26,892 nucleotides of DNA from Chloroflexota bacterium (GTDB lineage Bacteria; Cyanobacteriota; Vampirovibrionia; Obscuribacterales; Obscuribacteraceae), in NCBI GenBank assembly GCA_005240105.1, contig SBAT01000021.1, positions 1-26,892 on the forward strand, in the 5' to 3' direction. Under the pieces are notes generated by a model. That model worked only from the letters and a program-made list of their open reading frames with translations, did no database searches and was not told the origin of the DNA. Made by a program: the position numbers and the translations under genes. Shown here piece after piece: positions 8,239-16,050 of this stretch. Every line of letters starts with the position of its first letter. The stretch's first letter is position 1.

Positions 8239-9933
8239 CTACTTGGTTGAAACGCCCGATGGGGTTTGTTGCTTGCCATAGACTTGTTCTTGCACGGAAA
8301 TATCCAGGTCAGCCGGATATGATTGCCCAAGGATTTTATAGACGTTTTGCAAGCGTAGGCGGAATTGTTGATCAAACATTGGATCATCCGCTGATGTATT
8401 GGGCTCACCAAACCACCAGAACCAATCGCTGCCTTCGGCTGTGTAGATTTCTTCCCAGGCTTTAGTCAGCTGGTCCATCGGATGAGTTTCGTTATGCATC
8501 GCAGACGATAGGAAATGTCTTGTGCGATTGAGCAAATCCCAGGCTTTGTTTTTCATCGGGTCGCCAATCCAGATGTGGTAGTCGGCATTTATCCAAGAGC
8601 CAGAATGAATATTGTGCAGTTCAGCTGATGCTGGATGATTATCTAGATAATCACTTACTGTGCAAATGTTGAGACTATTGTCTCCGGAAAGACGTTTGTA
8701 GACTTCACGCAAAAACGGATCGCCGTCTTGTTCATAAGTCTCCCAGCAATTTTCACCATCAAGGGCAATGGTGACAATCCCTTCTCTTTGCCAATTGAAA
8801 AGCTTTTGCTGAATATGCTTGATGCGCATGTAGAGAGCCGTAGCTGCTTCTTCAGGTGATCTGCTGCCATAGGAGAAGCTTATTTCGTTGGATGTCACTA
8901 CCTCGCGGAAGATGACGTTGATGTGCTGTTCTCCCACCTGCAACCTGTATGGTTGGCAAAGGAGTTCGGGATTGTTTAAGTTGCCGTGGTCATCTCGCAA
9001 GATTGGCAGTCCAGTCGTTTTGGTCAGCAACGCCTCGTCGAGAACAATCCACTTGATACCACTCTGAGCGATTAGTTCAATAGCTGCCGGACTAACAGCA
9101 AGCTCAGATGGCCACATGCCGCGTGGGCGAGTGTGCATCATGTCTTCGTAGAAATGCACGGCCTTGTCCAATTGCTTACGCGCATCATCACGATAGAAAT
9201 AAAGTTTTTCCGGTAGTTTTACGCCAGGGGCCGGATAGCGCGCTACGTTGGAGTCAATGAGCAAGGGCAAAATTGGATGATAGTAAGGCGAAGTGATGAC
9301 TTCTATCTGTCCGGCTTCCTGCATCTGTCTGTAGACTGGAATAATTTGACGAATTAGTTCACGCTCGATTTCAATCAGCCGTTTGCGCTGTTCGACAGTA
9401 AAGTCCTTTCCTTGGTCCAGATACTTGGTCAGCTCGTCCATCTTCGAGTACCAGAGTGGATCGAACCAGGCTAGGTTCATCCAGGTGGCCATGTCGGCAA
9501 ATTCCTGGTTGCTGAATTCGGTCACCATGGATTGCATGGCGTGTCCGCGATCTAATTGTCTTTGGCGGCGCTGGTAAAGTTCAAAATAGGGCTTGTTTGG
9601 TTTGATTTGTCGTTCTAGATTGGCATGAAATGAGTGTGTCAGGATGAAGACTTTATCTGTTGTTGTGTACTCATCAACTGGTTTAGTTGTGAGCAGTAAT
9701 TGCTGATCAACAGCCTCATGCCAGCCATAGTCTTCCAGCTGTTCAATTAGCGATGGCACCATATTAAAGGTTTGTCGTATGTTGCTAAATTCTTTTAACA
9801 GAAGAGGCATGTCTAGATAGTCTTTGATTGCATGCAGGCGAACCCATGGCAAAAGATACTGTCCTGAGACACGGTCTTTGTATAGTGGCTGGTGCATGTG
9901 CCAGATGAAGCACACGGATAATTTTTCAGTCAA
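8239..9933 (-). CDS. Glycoside hydrolase family 57 enzyme
   Basis: The 564-residue protein has the GH57 beginning F-I-W-H-M-H-Q-P (H14-Q-P) followed by L-P-W-V-R-L-H-A-I-K-D-Y. It also has R-G-M-W-P-S-E277, the likely nucleophile region, D392-G-E-N-C-W-E-T-Y, and a C-terminal G-S-D-W-F-W-W-F-G-E segment that recurs in bacterial GH57 proteins. GH57 enzymes act on alpha-glucans (amylase, branching enzyme, amylopullulanase, 4-alpha-glucanotransferase). Which activity this has cannot be read from the sequence. There is no signal peptide, so a cytosolic role in glycogen-type storage is plausible. The start is TTG at 9933, with AGGAGG about eight bases upstream, and it overlaps the stop of the monophosphatase gene by 8 bp (TTGACTGA). 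That implies translational coupling. Confidence 0.9.
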   Translation of the reverse strand: MTEKLSVCFIWHMHQPLYKDRVSGQYLLPWVRLHAIKDYLDMPLLLKEFSNIRQTFNMVPSLIEQLEDYGWHEAVDQQLLLTTKPVDEYTTTDKVFILTHSFHANLERQIKPNKPYFELYQRRQRQLDRGHAMQSMVTEFSNQEFADMATWMNLAWFDPLWYSKMDELTKYLDQGKDFTVEQRKRLIEIERELIRQIIPVYRQMQEAGQIEVITSPYYHPILPLLIDSNVARYPAPGVKLPEKLYFYRDDARKQLDKAVHFYEDMMHTRPRGMWPSELAVSPAAIELIAQSGIKWIVLDEALLTKTTGLPILRDDHGNLNNPELLCQPYRLQVGEQHINVIFREVVTSNEISFSYGSRSPEEAATALYMRIKHIQQKLFNWQREGIVTIALDGENCWETYEQDGDPFLREVYKRLSGDNSLNICTVSDYLDNHPASAELHNIHSGSWINADYHIWIGDPMKNKAWDLLNRTRHFLSSAMHNETHPMDQLTKAWEEIYTAEGSDWFWWFGEPNTSADDPMFDQQFRLRLQNVYKILGQSYPADLDISVQEQVYGKQQTPSGVSTK

Positions 9934-10735
9934 CAGATACCTCCTTCACAAGAGTAGCTTGTCGCAATTGGGCCAAAGAGCCGAGAACCTCATCGTGGAT
10001 CAAACCATTCGTAGCTAGGATGTAGCCGCTGGTTAGTTCAAGTGGACCGCCTGTCAGGTTCGTTATTTTACCGCCGGCTTCTGTGACTATGAGTCCGCCG
10101 GCAGCAATATCCCAGGGGGAAAGTTTTGTTTCCCAGAATCCATCTAAGCGGCCGCTGGCAACAAAGGAAAGATCAAGCGCGGCTGATCCGTCACGTCTGA
10201 CTCCGTGGGAAGTGGACGTCAAAGTAGCGAACTCATTTATGTTGTTGTCTGCATGGGCGTCAGTATCGGGAGGAAAACCTGTAGCAAGTAGGCTGGCGGA
10301 CAACTTATCGACCGTGGACACTTTTATAGGTGTGTCGTGAAGCCAGGCACCTTTGCCTTTCTCAGCCCAGAAAAGTTCATTGGATATTGGATTGAATACT
10401 GTGGCAAAAACAACTTCACCATCAAGTTCGAACCCAATTGAAATGGAAAAGAATGGGTAGGCATGTGTGTAGTTGGTGGTGCCGTCGAGTGGATCTACTA
10501 ACCAGCGGCGGTTGCTGGTTATCTTGGACATGCCACTTTCTTCTGCCAGAATGCTGTCGTCAGGAAATGCCTCTTTGATTATTTCCAAAATAAGCTTTTC
10601 GGATGCCTTATCAACGTCGGTGACGATGTTGAAGGCGCTCTTGTAATCGACCTGTTTGATGTTGCCCAGCCGTTCTTTTAGTAATTCACCAGCAACGGAT
10701 GCAGCCTTAAAAGCGGTTTCTTTGATGTTGTCCAC
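9926..10735 (-). CDS. Inositol-monophosphatase-family phosphatase
   Basis: The 269-residue protein has all metal-site motifs of the Mg2+-dependent, Li+-sensitive phosphatase family: E65-E-S, D81-P-L-D84-G-T-T-N-Y, and S-P-W-D209-I-A-A-G-G. Members hydrolyse inositol phosphate, fructose 1,6-bisphosphate, histidinol phosphate or 3'-phosphoadenosine 5'-phosphate (PAP); the substrate here is not determined. The start codon is GTG at 10735, preceded by GAGGA. It is the first gene of a minus-strand pair with the GH57 gene and is divergent from ileS, with 166 bp between the starts. Coupling with an alpha-glucan enzyme makes a sugar-phosphate substrate attractive, but that is inference. Confidence 0.93.
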   Translation of the reverse strand: MDNIKETAFKAASVAGELLKERLGNIKQVDYKSAFNIVTDVDKASEKLILEIIKEAFPDDSILAEESGMSKITSNRRWLVDPLDGTTNYTHAYPFFSISIGFELDGEVVFATVFNPISNELFWAEKGKGAWLHDTPIKVSTVDKLSASLLATGFPPDTDAHADNNINEFATLTSTSHGVRRDGSAALDLSFVASGRLDGFWETKLSPWDIAAGGLIVTEAGGKITNLTGGPLELTSGYILATNGLIHDEVLGSLAQLRQATLVKEVSVD

Positions 10736-10817
10736 GGGTCCTCATTAGAGCGTTTTATAGCGACTTAACTCTATTGTGTAGCAGTAACGCTGCCAAGTTC
10801 ACAAATACTATTAGTAA

Positions 10818-10847
10818 TTGACTAATTAGTTTACAATTTTGTCTAAT
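10818..10847 (+). promoter_or_regulatory. Candidate ileS promoter
   Basis: TTGACT (10818-10823) is followed after 18 bp by TCTAAT (10842-10847) in an AT-rich stretch, about 55 bp before the ileS ATG. A small inverted repeat, TTAGT-aattg-ACTAA (10811-10825), overlaps the -35 box. CGCCA (10852-10856) and TGGCG (10870-10874) could form a small leader hairpin. No T-box antiterminator consensus is visible. Confidence 0.4.
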
Positions 10848-10901
10848 CCGTCGCCAATCATCGTGTGGCTGGCGTCTAATTATTGGAGCGTTTTGTAAGA
10901 A

Positions 10902-13748
10902 ATGGCTGAAAAGACCGAAAAGGCATATGCCGTAAATTTACCGAAAACAGAGTTTCCCATGAAGGCTAACAGCACTGTCAGAGAGCCTGAGTTTCAGCGT
11001 ATGTGGGACGAAGAGAAGATTTATGAGCAAAACCTGGCTAATAGGGACAAAGCCGAGAAGTTCGTCCTTCACGATGGTCCTCCATATCTAAGTGCCGGCA
11101 AAATCCACATGGGGCATGCTCTCAACAAGACGCTTAAGGACATTGTCACCAAATACAAGGCCCAGCAAGGCTTCTACTCTCCTTATGTGCCTGGTTATGA
11201 CAGCCATGGTTTGCCTATTGAAAACGCTGTTCTCAAGGACGTAAAAGGTGGCAAGGCTGCTTTTACGCCGCTAGAGCTAAGACGTAAATGTAAAGAGTTT
11301 GCCCTTTCCAATTTGAAAGGACAAGAAATCAATTTTCGCCGCCTGGGTGTCTGGGGAGATTGGGCGCACCCTTATGTGACCTTAGATCCCAAATTCGAAG
11401 CTGCGCAATTAAGAGTATTCGGCAAAATGTCACAAGCCGGATATCTCTACAAAGGACTAAAGCCTGTCTATTGGTGCGCAAATTGCGAAACTGCTTTAGC
11501 AGAAGCTGAAGTGGAATATGCCGATCACACATCTGAATCAGTCTTCGTCAAATTTGCCATGACCAAAGAGTCGAGAGCAAAATTGCCTGTACAACTTCCG
11601 GAAGGACAAGAAGTCTCTTTTGTAATTTGGACAACAACTCCATGGACACTGCCTGCCAATTTGGGCATTGCCGTGCATCCGCAATTTGAGTATCACTTTT
11701 TACAAACACCCAACCAAGGAATATTGGTTGTAGCCGATGCATTGAAAGATGCATTTTTGGCGGCTGTTGGTGAGAGCAACGGTTGGAACAATGGTGATGT
11801 GAAATCATTGGCCAAAATCGAGGGAGCCAAGCTTGAAAGGCTGGAAGGACAGCATCCTTTTGTCGATCGGACGTCTCTAGTAATTCTTGGTGATCACGTC
11901 ACTGCAGAAGCGGGTACAGGATGCGTGCATACAGCACCGGGTCACGGTCTGGAAGACTTTGAAGTTGGTGGACGATATAAATTAGGCGTTTTGTCGCCTG
12001 TGGATAATCGTGGATTCTTCACTGAAGAAGGAGGCAAATTTGCCGGGCAACGTTATAACAAAGCTAACGAGTCCATAATTGAAACATTGAAAGAATCAGG
12101 CAATCTGGTTTTCCACTCGCCGTATAAGCACAGCTATCCGCACTGTTGGCGCTGCAAAAAGCCCTTAATCTACAGAGCAACAGAGCAGTGGTTTGCTTCA
12201 GTAGATGGATTCCGCAAACAAGCCTTGGCGGCAATTGATACAGTTGCCTGGCATCCGGCTTCCGGTCGCAATCGTATCTACACAATGATTGAAAATCGCT
12301 CTGACTGGTGCATAAGTCGCCAACGATCTTGGGGCGTGCCAATTCCTGTCTTCTATTGCACGGGTTGCCGTAAGCCATTATTGAGCAAGGAAAGTGTAGA
12401 GGCTGTGGCTTCCGTTGTGGAAACGGAAGGCTCTGATGCCTGGTGGGAGCACGATGCTGAACACTTCCTCAAGGGCAAGTTTAAGTGCGAATGTGGTGGT
12501 ACAAGTTTTGAAAAAGAAACAGACATAATGGATGTTTGGTTCGATTCAGGTGTAACGCACGCGTCTGTGGTTGATCTCAGACCCGAACTCAGAGGCTCGC
12601 CTTGTGAATTGTATTTGGAAGGTAGCGATCAACATCGTGGTTGGTTCCAGTCGTCGCTTCTAACTAGTGTTGCCGTGCATGGCAGAGCTCCTTACAAAAC
12701 AGTTTTGACTCACGGCTTCATCGTCGATGAATCCGGACGCAAAATGTCCAAATCTTTGGGCAATATGGTTGAACCGGAAGAAGTAATCAAACAATATGGC
12801 GCTGATGTTTTGAGGCTTTGGGTAGCATCGGTTAATTACACCGACGATGTGCCAATCGGTAAGAATTTATTGGCCCAGTTGGCTGAGGTATACCGCAAAC
12901 TCCGCAATACTGCGCGCTATCTTTTAGGCAACTTGCATGATTTTGATCCGGCAAAAGATGCTGTTTCGTATGACCAACTGACGAAGCTCGATGCTTATAT
13001 TTTGCACAAGTTGCAAGAAATAACCGCTGAGATTACTGAGGATTTTGATCGGTTCGAATTCTTTAAGTACTATCAGTTGCTGCAAAACTTCTGTGTCGTT
13101 GACTTGTCTAGCTTCTACTTTGATATTGTGAAAGATCGCCTCTACACAGGTGGTAAAAAGTCTGTCAATCGCAGAGCTGTACAGACAGTTCTGGCTGAAC
13201 TTTTGAGCACACTGGTGCGCGTGCTTGTTCCGGTGACGCCGCATCTGGCTGAGGACATCTGGCAGCATATGCCGGAGAGCATGCGCGGCAAACAAAAGAG
13301 CGTTTTACTCACTGATTTCCCGAAACCGAACAAGAGTTACCTTAAGCCTGAATTGGATGAGTTCTGGTCAGATATCATAAAAGTTCGCTCTGTGGTTAAT
13401 AAGGCTCTGGAATCTGCTCGTGCTGCTCGTAAATTCGGCAGTTCACTGGAATCAAAAGTGCTGTTAAGTCTTGAGAACAAAGATATGCATCAAAAACTCA
13501 ATAGCCTTGGCCGCGAATTGAACGGTATTTTCATTACGTCACAGGTGGAAATAGTCGACGATTTGAGTAAATATGCCGGCGAGCCTCTGGCGCAATTAAG
13601 TGAAGACGGTGTATCTGTGGTTGTGTTATCAGCAGATGGCACTAAGTGCCCGCGCTGCTGGAAATTTGCCGTAGATATTGGAAAAAATGGCGAATTTCAG
13701 GAATTGTGTGCAGCTTGTGCCGAGGCTCTCATCTCTGATGCTGGTTGA
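10902..13748 (+). CDS. ileS: Isoleucyl-tRNA synthetase
   Basis: The 948-residue protein is a class I aminoacyl-tRNA synthetase. The HIGH motif is H69-M-G-H72 and the KMSKS loop is K614-M-S-K-S618. The CP1 editing domain is present (G-T-G-C-V-H-T-A-P-G-H-G), as is the internal zinc ribbon with C-x2-C and C-E-C patterns near residues 490-535. The C-terminal zinc finger C916-x2-C919 ... C936-x2-C939 is typical of the bacterial IleS1 type. It charges tRNA-Ile in the cytosol and hydrolyses mischarged Val. Length is normal for the family. The nearest Shine-Dalgarno (GGAG at 10885) is 13 bases from the ATG, rather far. The gene stands alone on its strand between divergent and convergent neighbours. 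Confidence 0.98.
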   Translation: MAEKTEKAYAVNLPKTEFPMKANSTVREPEFQRMWDEEKIYEQNLANRDKAEKFVLHDGPPYLSAGKIHMGHALNKTLKDIVTKYKAQQGFYSPYVPGYDSHGLPIENAVLKDVKGGKAAFTPLELRRKCKEFALSNLKGQEINFRRLGVWGDWAHPYVTLDPKFEAAQLRVFGKMSQAGYLYKGLKPVYWCANCETALAEAEVEYADHTSESVFVKFAMTKESRAKLPVQLPEGQEVSFVIWTTTPWTLPANLGIAVHPQFEYHFLQTPNQGILVVADALKDAFLAAVGESNGWNNGDVKSLAKIEGAKLERLEGQHPFVDRTSLVILGDHVTAEAGTGCVHTAPGHGLEDFEVGGRYKLGVLSPVDNRGFFTEEGGKFAGQRYNKANESIIETLKESGNLVFHSPYKHSYPHCWRCKKPLIYRATEQWFASVDGFRKQALAAIDTVAWHPASGRNRIYTMIENRSDWCISRQRSWGVPIPVFYCTGCRKPLLSKESVEAVASVVETEGSDAWWEHDAEHFLKGKFKCECGGTSFEKETDIMDVWFDSGVTHASVVDLRPELRGSPCELYLEGSDQHRGWFQSSLLTSVAVHGRAPYKTVLTHGFIVDESGRKMSKSLGNMVEPEEVIKQYGADVLRLWVASVNYTDDVPIGKNLLAQLAEVYRKLRNTARYLLGNLHDFDPAKDAVSYDQLTKLDAYILHKLQEITAEITEDFDRFEFFKYYQLLQNFCVVDLSSFYFDIVKDRLYTGGKKSVNRRAVQTVLAELLSTLVRVLVPVTPHLAEDIWQHMPESMRGKQKSVLLTDFPKPNKSYLKPELDEFWSDIIKVRSVVNKALESARAARKFGSSLESKVLLSLENKDMHQKLNSLGRELNGIFITSQVEIVDDLSKYAGEPLAQLSEDGVSVVVLSADGTKCPRCWKFAVDIGKNGEFQELCAACAEALISDAG

Positions 13749-13831
13749 ACACTTGCCCGTTTAATCTAAAGATCTGTTTTCATAGACAAATGCCGGTTTA
13801 GGTCCCCATAGCCGAGGGTACCTCTAATTTA

Positions 13832-13892
13832 GCCGGCGGGATTGGTCGCTGCCTCAAATAGACTATTTGTCCTGAGGGCACCTCCCGCCGGC
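13832..13892. repeat. Nested inverted-repeat structure between convergent genes
   Basis: An outer perfect 10-bp stem GCCGGCGGGA (13832-13841) / TCCCGCCGGC (13883-13892) encloses an inner stem CCTCA (13852-13856) / TGAGG (13873-13877). The innermost part is AATA-gac-TATT (13857-13867). Related strings GAGGGTACCTC (13814-13824) and GAGGGCACCTC (13875-13884 region) flank the stems. It lies between the ends of ileS and the convergent 275-residue gene, so a bidirectional transcript-end structure is likely. There is no T-run on either side, so it is not a standard intrinsic terminator. Confidence 0.65.
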
Positions 13893-13904
13893 ACCTCTGT
13901 GTCC

Positions 13905-14732
13905 CTACGACACTTTTGTTATGTCGGACAGCCGTTGAGCTTCCGGAGATATTGATTTCACTGTGGTTGTCTCAGTATTTTGCAGCTTTTCGTTACTGGT
14001 AGATACCAGCATTGTGAATAGTTCCATGGCGATTAGTTCCAGGTGACCTTCGACTAGGGGCTGTCCATCCATTGACCATTGGATGGCACTATCTTCGGCA
14101 CGGCTGCTAAAAGACAAGACAGGCTTGAAGTCTTTTTCGCTTTGGGTGAGTCCAATGGATTTGCCGACTGGTATCAGAAAGACTTCTATTTTGTGATTCC
14201 GTCCACGCAAGACCAGACTAAAGCTACTGGTTGACAGTCGTGCTCTGAAATAAGTCAGTGTTTCTGAAGCTTCTCTGAGTAAGTTGTAGCGTAAGACTTC
14301 CGTGACGAATCCAGGAATAGAACTGGTAATATGCAGTTCGGTCCAACCTATCGAGTGGTTGTATTCGTAAGAATATGTTCGGAGGATGCTGAACATTTTG
14401 CCGATTAGGTCGGCTGTCGAGTTGTCAAACTTAGCTTGCTGTTCCACAGTCCTTAAACGAGTGCCTTTGGAAGCGGCAAGTACAGACATTGATGTTTGAG
14501 CTAAACTGCGCATCCAGTCCGAACACGCGAGTTCTTGGTTTGAAGTATGTTTGGCTAGAATTTCCTCTCTCAGGGCGCTGCGGTAGTCGTGAGTGTAAGG
14601 AATTCCACGGTACAGTCCATCCCTGTCGTAGACTTCCGATCTTTTGTCATCGCGCCATTTTGAGTCGTGAAAAATCGCATTAACGGTTTGATTAGCACGT
14701 ATTGTTTGTTTTGAATTGTCCTTAGCCATCAT
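13905..14732 (-). CDS. Unrecognised protein, paralogue of the kinase input domain (copy 3)
   Basis: The 275-residue protein belongs to no family I recognise. It is clearly paralogous to the 271- and 259-residue proteins nearby and to the N-terminal part of the histidine kinase. Shared features in order are: S-D-W-M-R-S-L-A-Q (about 71-79), a helix ending Y122-E-Y-N-H-S-I-G-W, G-F-V-T-E-V-x-R-Y-N (141-150), F162-R-A-R-L-S-T ... L-R-G177, F-L-I-P-V-x-K-x-I-G-L, and I-Q-W219 followed by a terminal helix L-E-L-I-A-M-E-L-F. The predicted pattern is helix, then several strands, then helix. It has no signal peptide or membrane segment, so it is probably cytosolic. The tail 250-275 is Ser/Thr/Glu-rich and not shared. 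It starts with tandem ATGs after AAGGACA and is cut off from the upstream paralogue by a strong terminator, so it has its own promoter. Confidence 0.85.
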   Translation of the reverse strand: MMAKDNSKQTIRANQTVNAIFHDSKWRDDKRSEVYDRDGLYRGIPYTHDYRSALREEILAKHTSNQELACSDWMRSLAQTSMSVLAASKGTRLRTVEQQAKFDNSTADLIGKMFSILRTYSYEYNHSIGWTELHITSSIPGFVTEVLRYNLLREASETLTYFRARLSTSSFSLVLRGRNHKIEVFLIPVGKSIGLTQSEKDFKPVLSFSSRAEDSAIQWSMDGQPLVEGHLELIAMELFTMLVSTSNEKLQNTETTTVKSISPEAQRLSDITKVS

Positions 14733-14798
14733 TGTTTTATTGTCCTTAATTTGAGGGGTGCTGCTTGCGAGAGCTAATCAAGCTGCGTTGTATCCATA

Positions 14799-14827
14799 TG
14801 TATACCGGTTTCTGAAACTGGCGTGAA
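14799..14827 (-). promoter_or_regulatory. Weak candidate promoter of paralogue copy 3
   Basis: Read on the minus strand, TTCACG (14827-14822) is followed by a 17-bp spacer and TATACA (14804-14799). The spacer itself (14805-14821) is the near-perfect dyad CCGGTTTCTGAAACTGG, a possible regulator site. The boxes are only 4 of 6 matches each. A promoter must lie in this gap because a terminator precedes it. Confidence 0.3.
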
Positions 14828-14952
14828 TTCGCATAAGTACGTGCACTAATATGTGTATGAAACGCTTGAAAGGCGCATGGAATGACCATTTCAAAGATTA
14901 GGACAATTTAAGAAAGTGGGTAAATTGGCTGTCTTATTTAATCTTGGGCAGC

Positions 14953-14990
14953 AAAAAAGAACGGCGATGAGGTGATCATCGCCGTTCTTT
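14953..14990 (-). terminator. Intrinsic terminator after paralogue copy 2
   Basis: A perfect 15-bp stem (AAAGAACGGCGATGA at 14956-14970 with TCATCGCCGTTCTTT at 14976-14990) has a 5-base loop. Read on the minus strand the stem ends in a run of six T (14958-14953). It lies 21 bp after the stop of the 271-residue gene. This is the clearest terminator of the kinase region. Confidence 0.9.
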
Positions 14991-15011
14991 GTGGTGCCTA
15001 TTGAGGAGGAC

Positions 15012-15827
15012 TTAGGCTGATTCAAGCTCTACTTCTGGTAGATCGTCATTGTTGACTGGTGCAACATTGTTTTGTATTGCTTCCTTACTCTTATGAATGA
15101 GTGATGCAAAAATTTCCATGGCTAGTGTTTCCAATTGTCCTTCCAAGAGTGGTTGGTCATTTAGATGCCATTGGACCTGTTGCTTAGTAAGTGTGCCGGT
15201 CAAAGAAAGGATTGGTGGAAATTCGGTTTCAACTTTACTTAGACCGATGACTTTATAAACTGGTATAAGCATCACATCGATTTTGTTCTTACGTCCTCTT
15301 ATTACGACGCTCCAACTGCGAGTCGATAGACGTGCACGGAAGTTAGTTATCGATTCAATCGGCTCACGGAATATGTTGTAGCGGGTAACTTCGGTGACAA
15401 AACCTGGTTTGGAGCAGGTGATGTAGAGGTCATTCCAACCAACCGAGTGATTGAATTCAAAGGAATAAGCGCGAAGCATAGTAAAGATTTCGGTGACAAT
15501 GTGGGCAATAGACTGATTGAAAATGGTTTCTTTCCTTACTGCCTTGTATTGCATACCGCGGACATCAGCAATAAATTCAATTGAGTCCTTAGCCAGGTTA
15601 CGCATCCAGCTGGACCGACGCTCATTGGCGCATGTGTTGTAGCTGGAGAGAATTTGTTCTGTCAGATCAGCTGTTTCATCATAATAACGATTGCTGCCGT
15701 TTCCAAATGATGCTTTGTCATAGCGCTTTATCTCGCCAGCAGAATGTCTCCAACGTGAATCGAGAAATTCTTCTCGACTGGCTGGATTAGCCGATGTAAC
15801 TAGTCTCGTTTTTCCTATATTAAGCAT
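15012..15827 (-). CDS. Unrecognised protein, paralogue of the kinase input domain (copy 2)
   Basis: The 271-residue protein is most similar by eye to the 259- and 275-residue neighbours. It shares L-T-E-Q-I-L-S-S-Y (about 55-63), S-S-W-M-R-N-L-A-K-D-S (72-82), F123-E-F-N-H-S-V-G-W, G-F-V-T-E-V-T-R-Y-N (142-151), R-E-P-I-E-S-I-T-N-F163-R-A-R-L-S-T-R ... I-R-G178, L-I-P-V-Y-K-V-I-G-L-S-K and V-Q-W220. The first 50 residues and the acidic tail (252-271) are variable. No membrane segment or signal peptide is present and no catalytic motif is apparent. An AGAGGGG ribosome-binding site precedes the ATG. The gap of 223 bp to the kinase stop leaves room for a separate promoter, and a strong terminator follows. 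The function is unknown; a sensor or partner role is inferred from the kinase-fused copy. Confidence 0.87.
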   Translation of the reverse strand: MLNIGKTRLVTSANPASREEFLDSRWRHSAGEIKRYDKASFGNGSNRYYDETADLTEQILSSYNTCANERRSSWMRNLAKDSIEFIADVRGMQYKAVRKETIFNQSIAHIVTEIFTMLRAYSFEFNHSVGWNDLYITCSKPGFVTEVTRYNIFREPIESITNFRARLSTRSWSVVIRGRKNKIDVMLIPVYKVIGLSKVETEFPPILSLTGTLTKQQVQWHLNDQPLLEGQLETLAMEIFASLIHKSKEAIQNNVAPVNNDDLPEVELESA

Positions 15828-15882
15828 GTTGTCGTCCCCTCTTTAATTTGCCTTGCGCCAACCGCGCATTCAACCTGGCGTT

Positions 15883-15911
15883 ACTATAGGGGTTTCCAAG
15901 GGCTGCGGAAA
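15883..15911 (-). promoter_or_regulatory. Weak candidate promoter of paralogue copy 2
   Basis: On the minus strand TATAGT (15888-15883) is a good -10, with a poor -35 TTTCCG (15911-15906) 17 bp upstream. A dyad TTTCC (15893-15897) / GGAAA (15907-15911) overlaps these boxes. The gap could instead be read through from the kinase gene. Confidence 0.3.
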
Positions 15912-16050
15912 TACACGAAATTAGTTAACGAAAGTGCGTATAAAATGCTGGAAAGCCTTGGTGTACAAGCCTATGCGGATGTAGAACTGATAGCCTCAAG
16001 CGGTTAACGTTTTGTTCATAATTGGCGTAAATCCCAGGCAGTTGGCAGTT

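Noticed and set aside
10740..10901. T-box leader before ileS
   Set aside because: T-boxes often precede ileS, but the conserved antiterminator T-box string and a terminator hairpin are absent.
13832..13892. Standard intrinsic terminator for ileS
   Set aside because: The stem is strong, but no T-run follows on either strand, so it is listed as a structured repeat instead.
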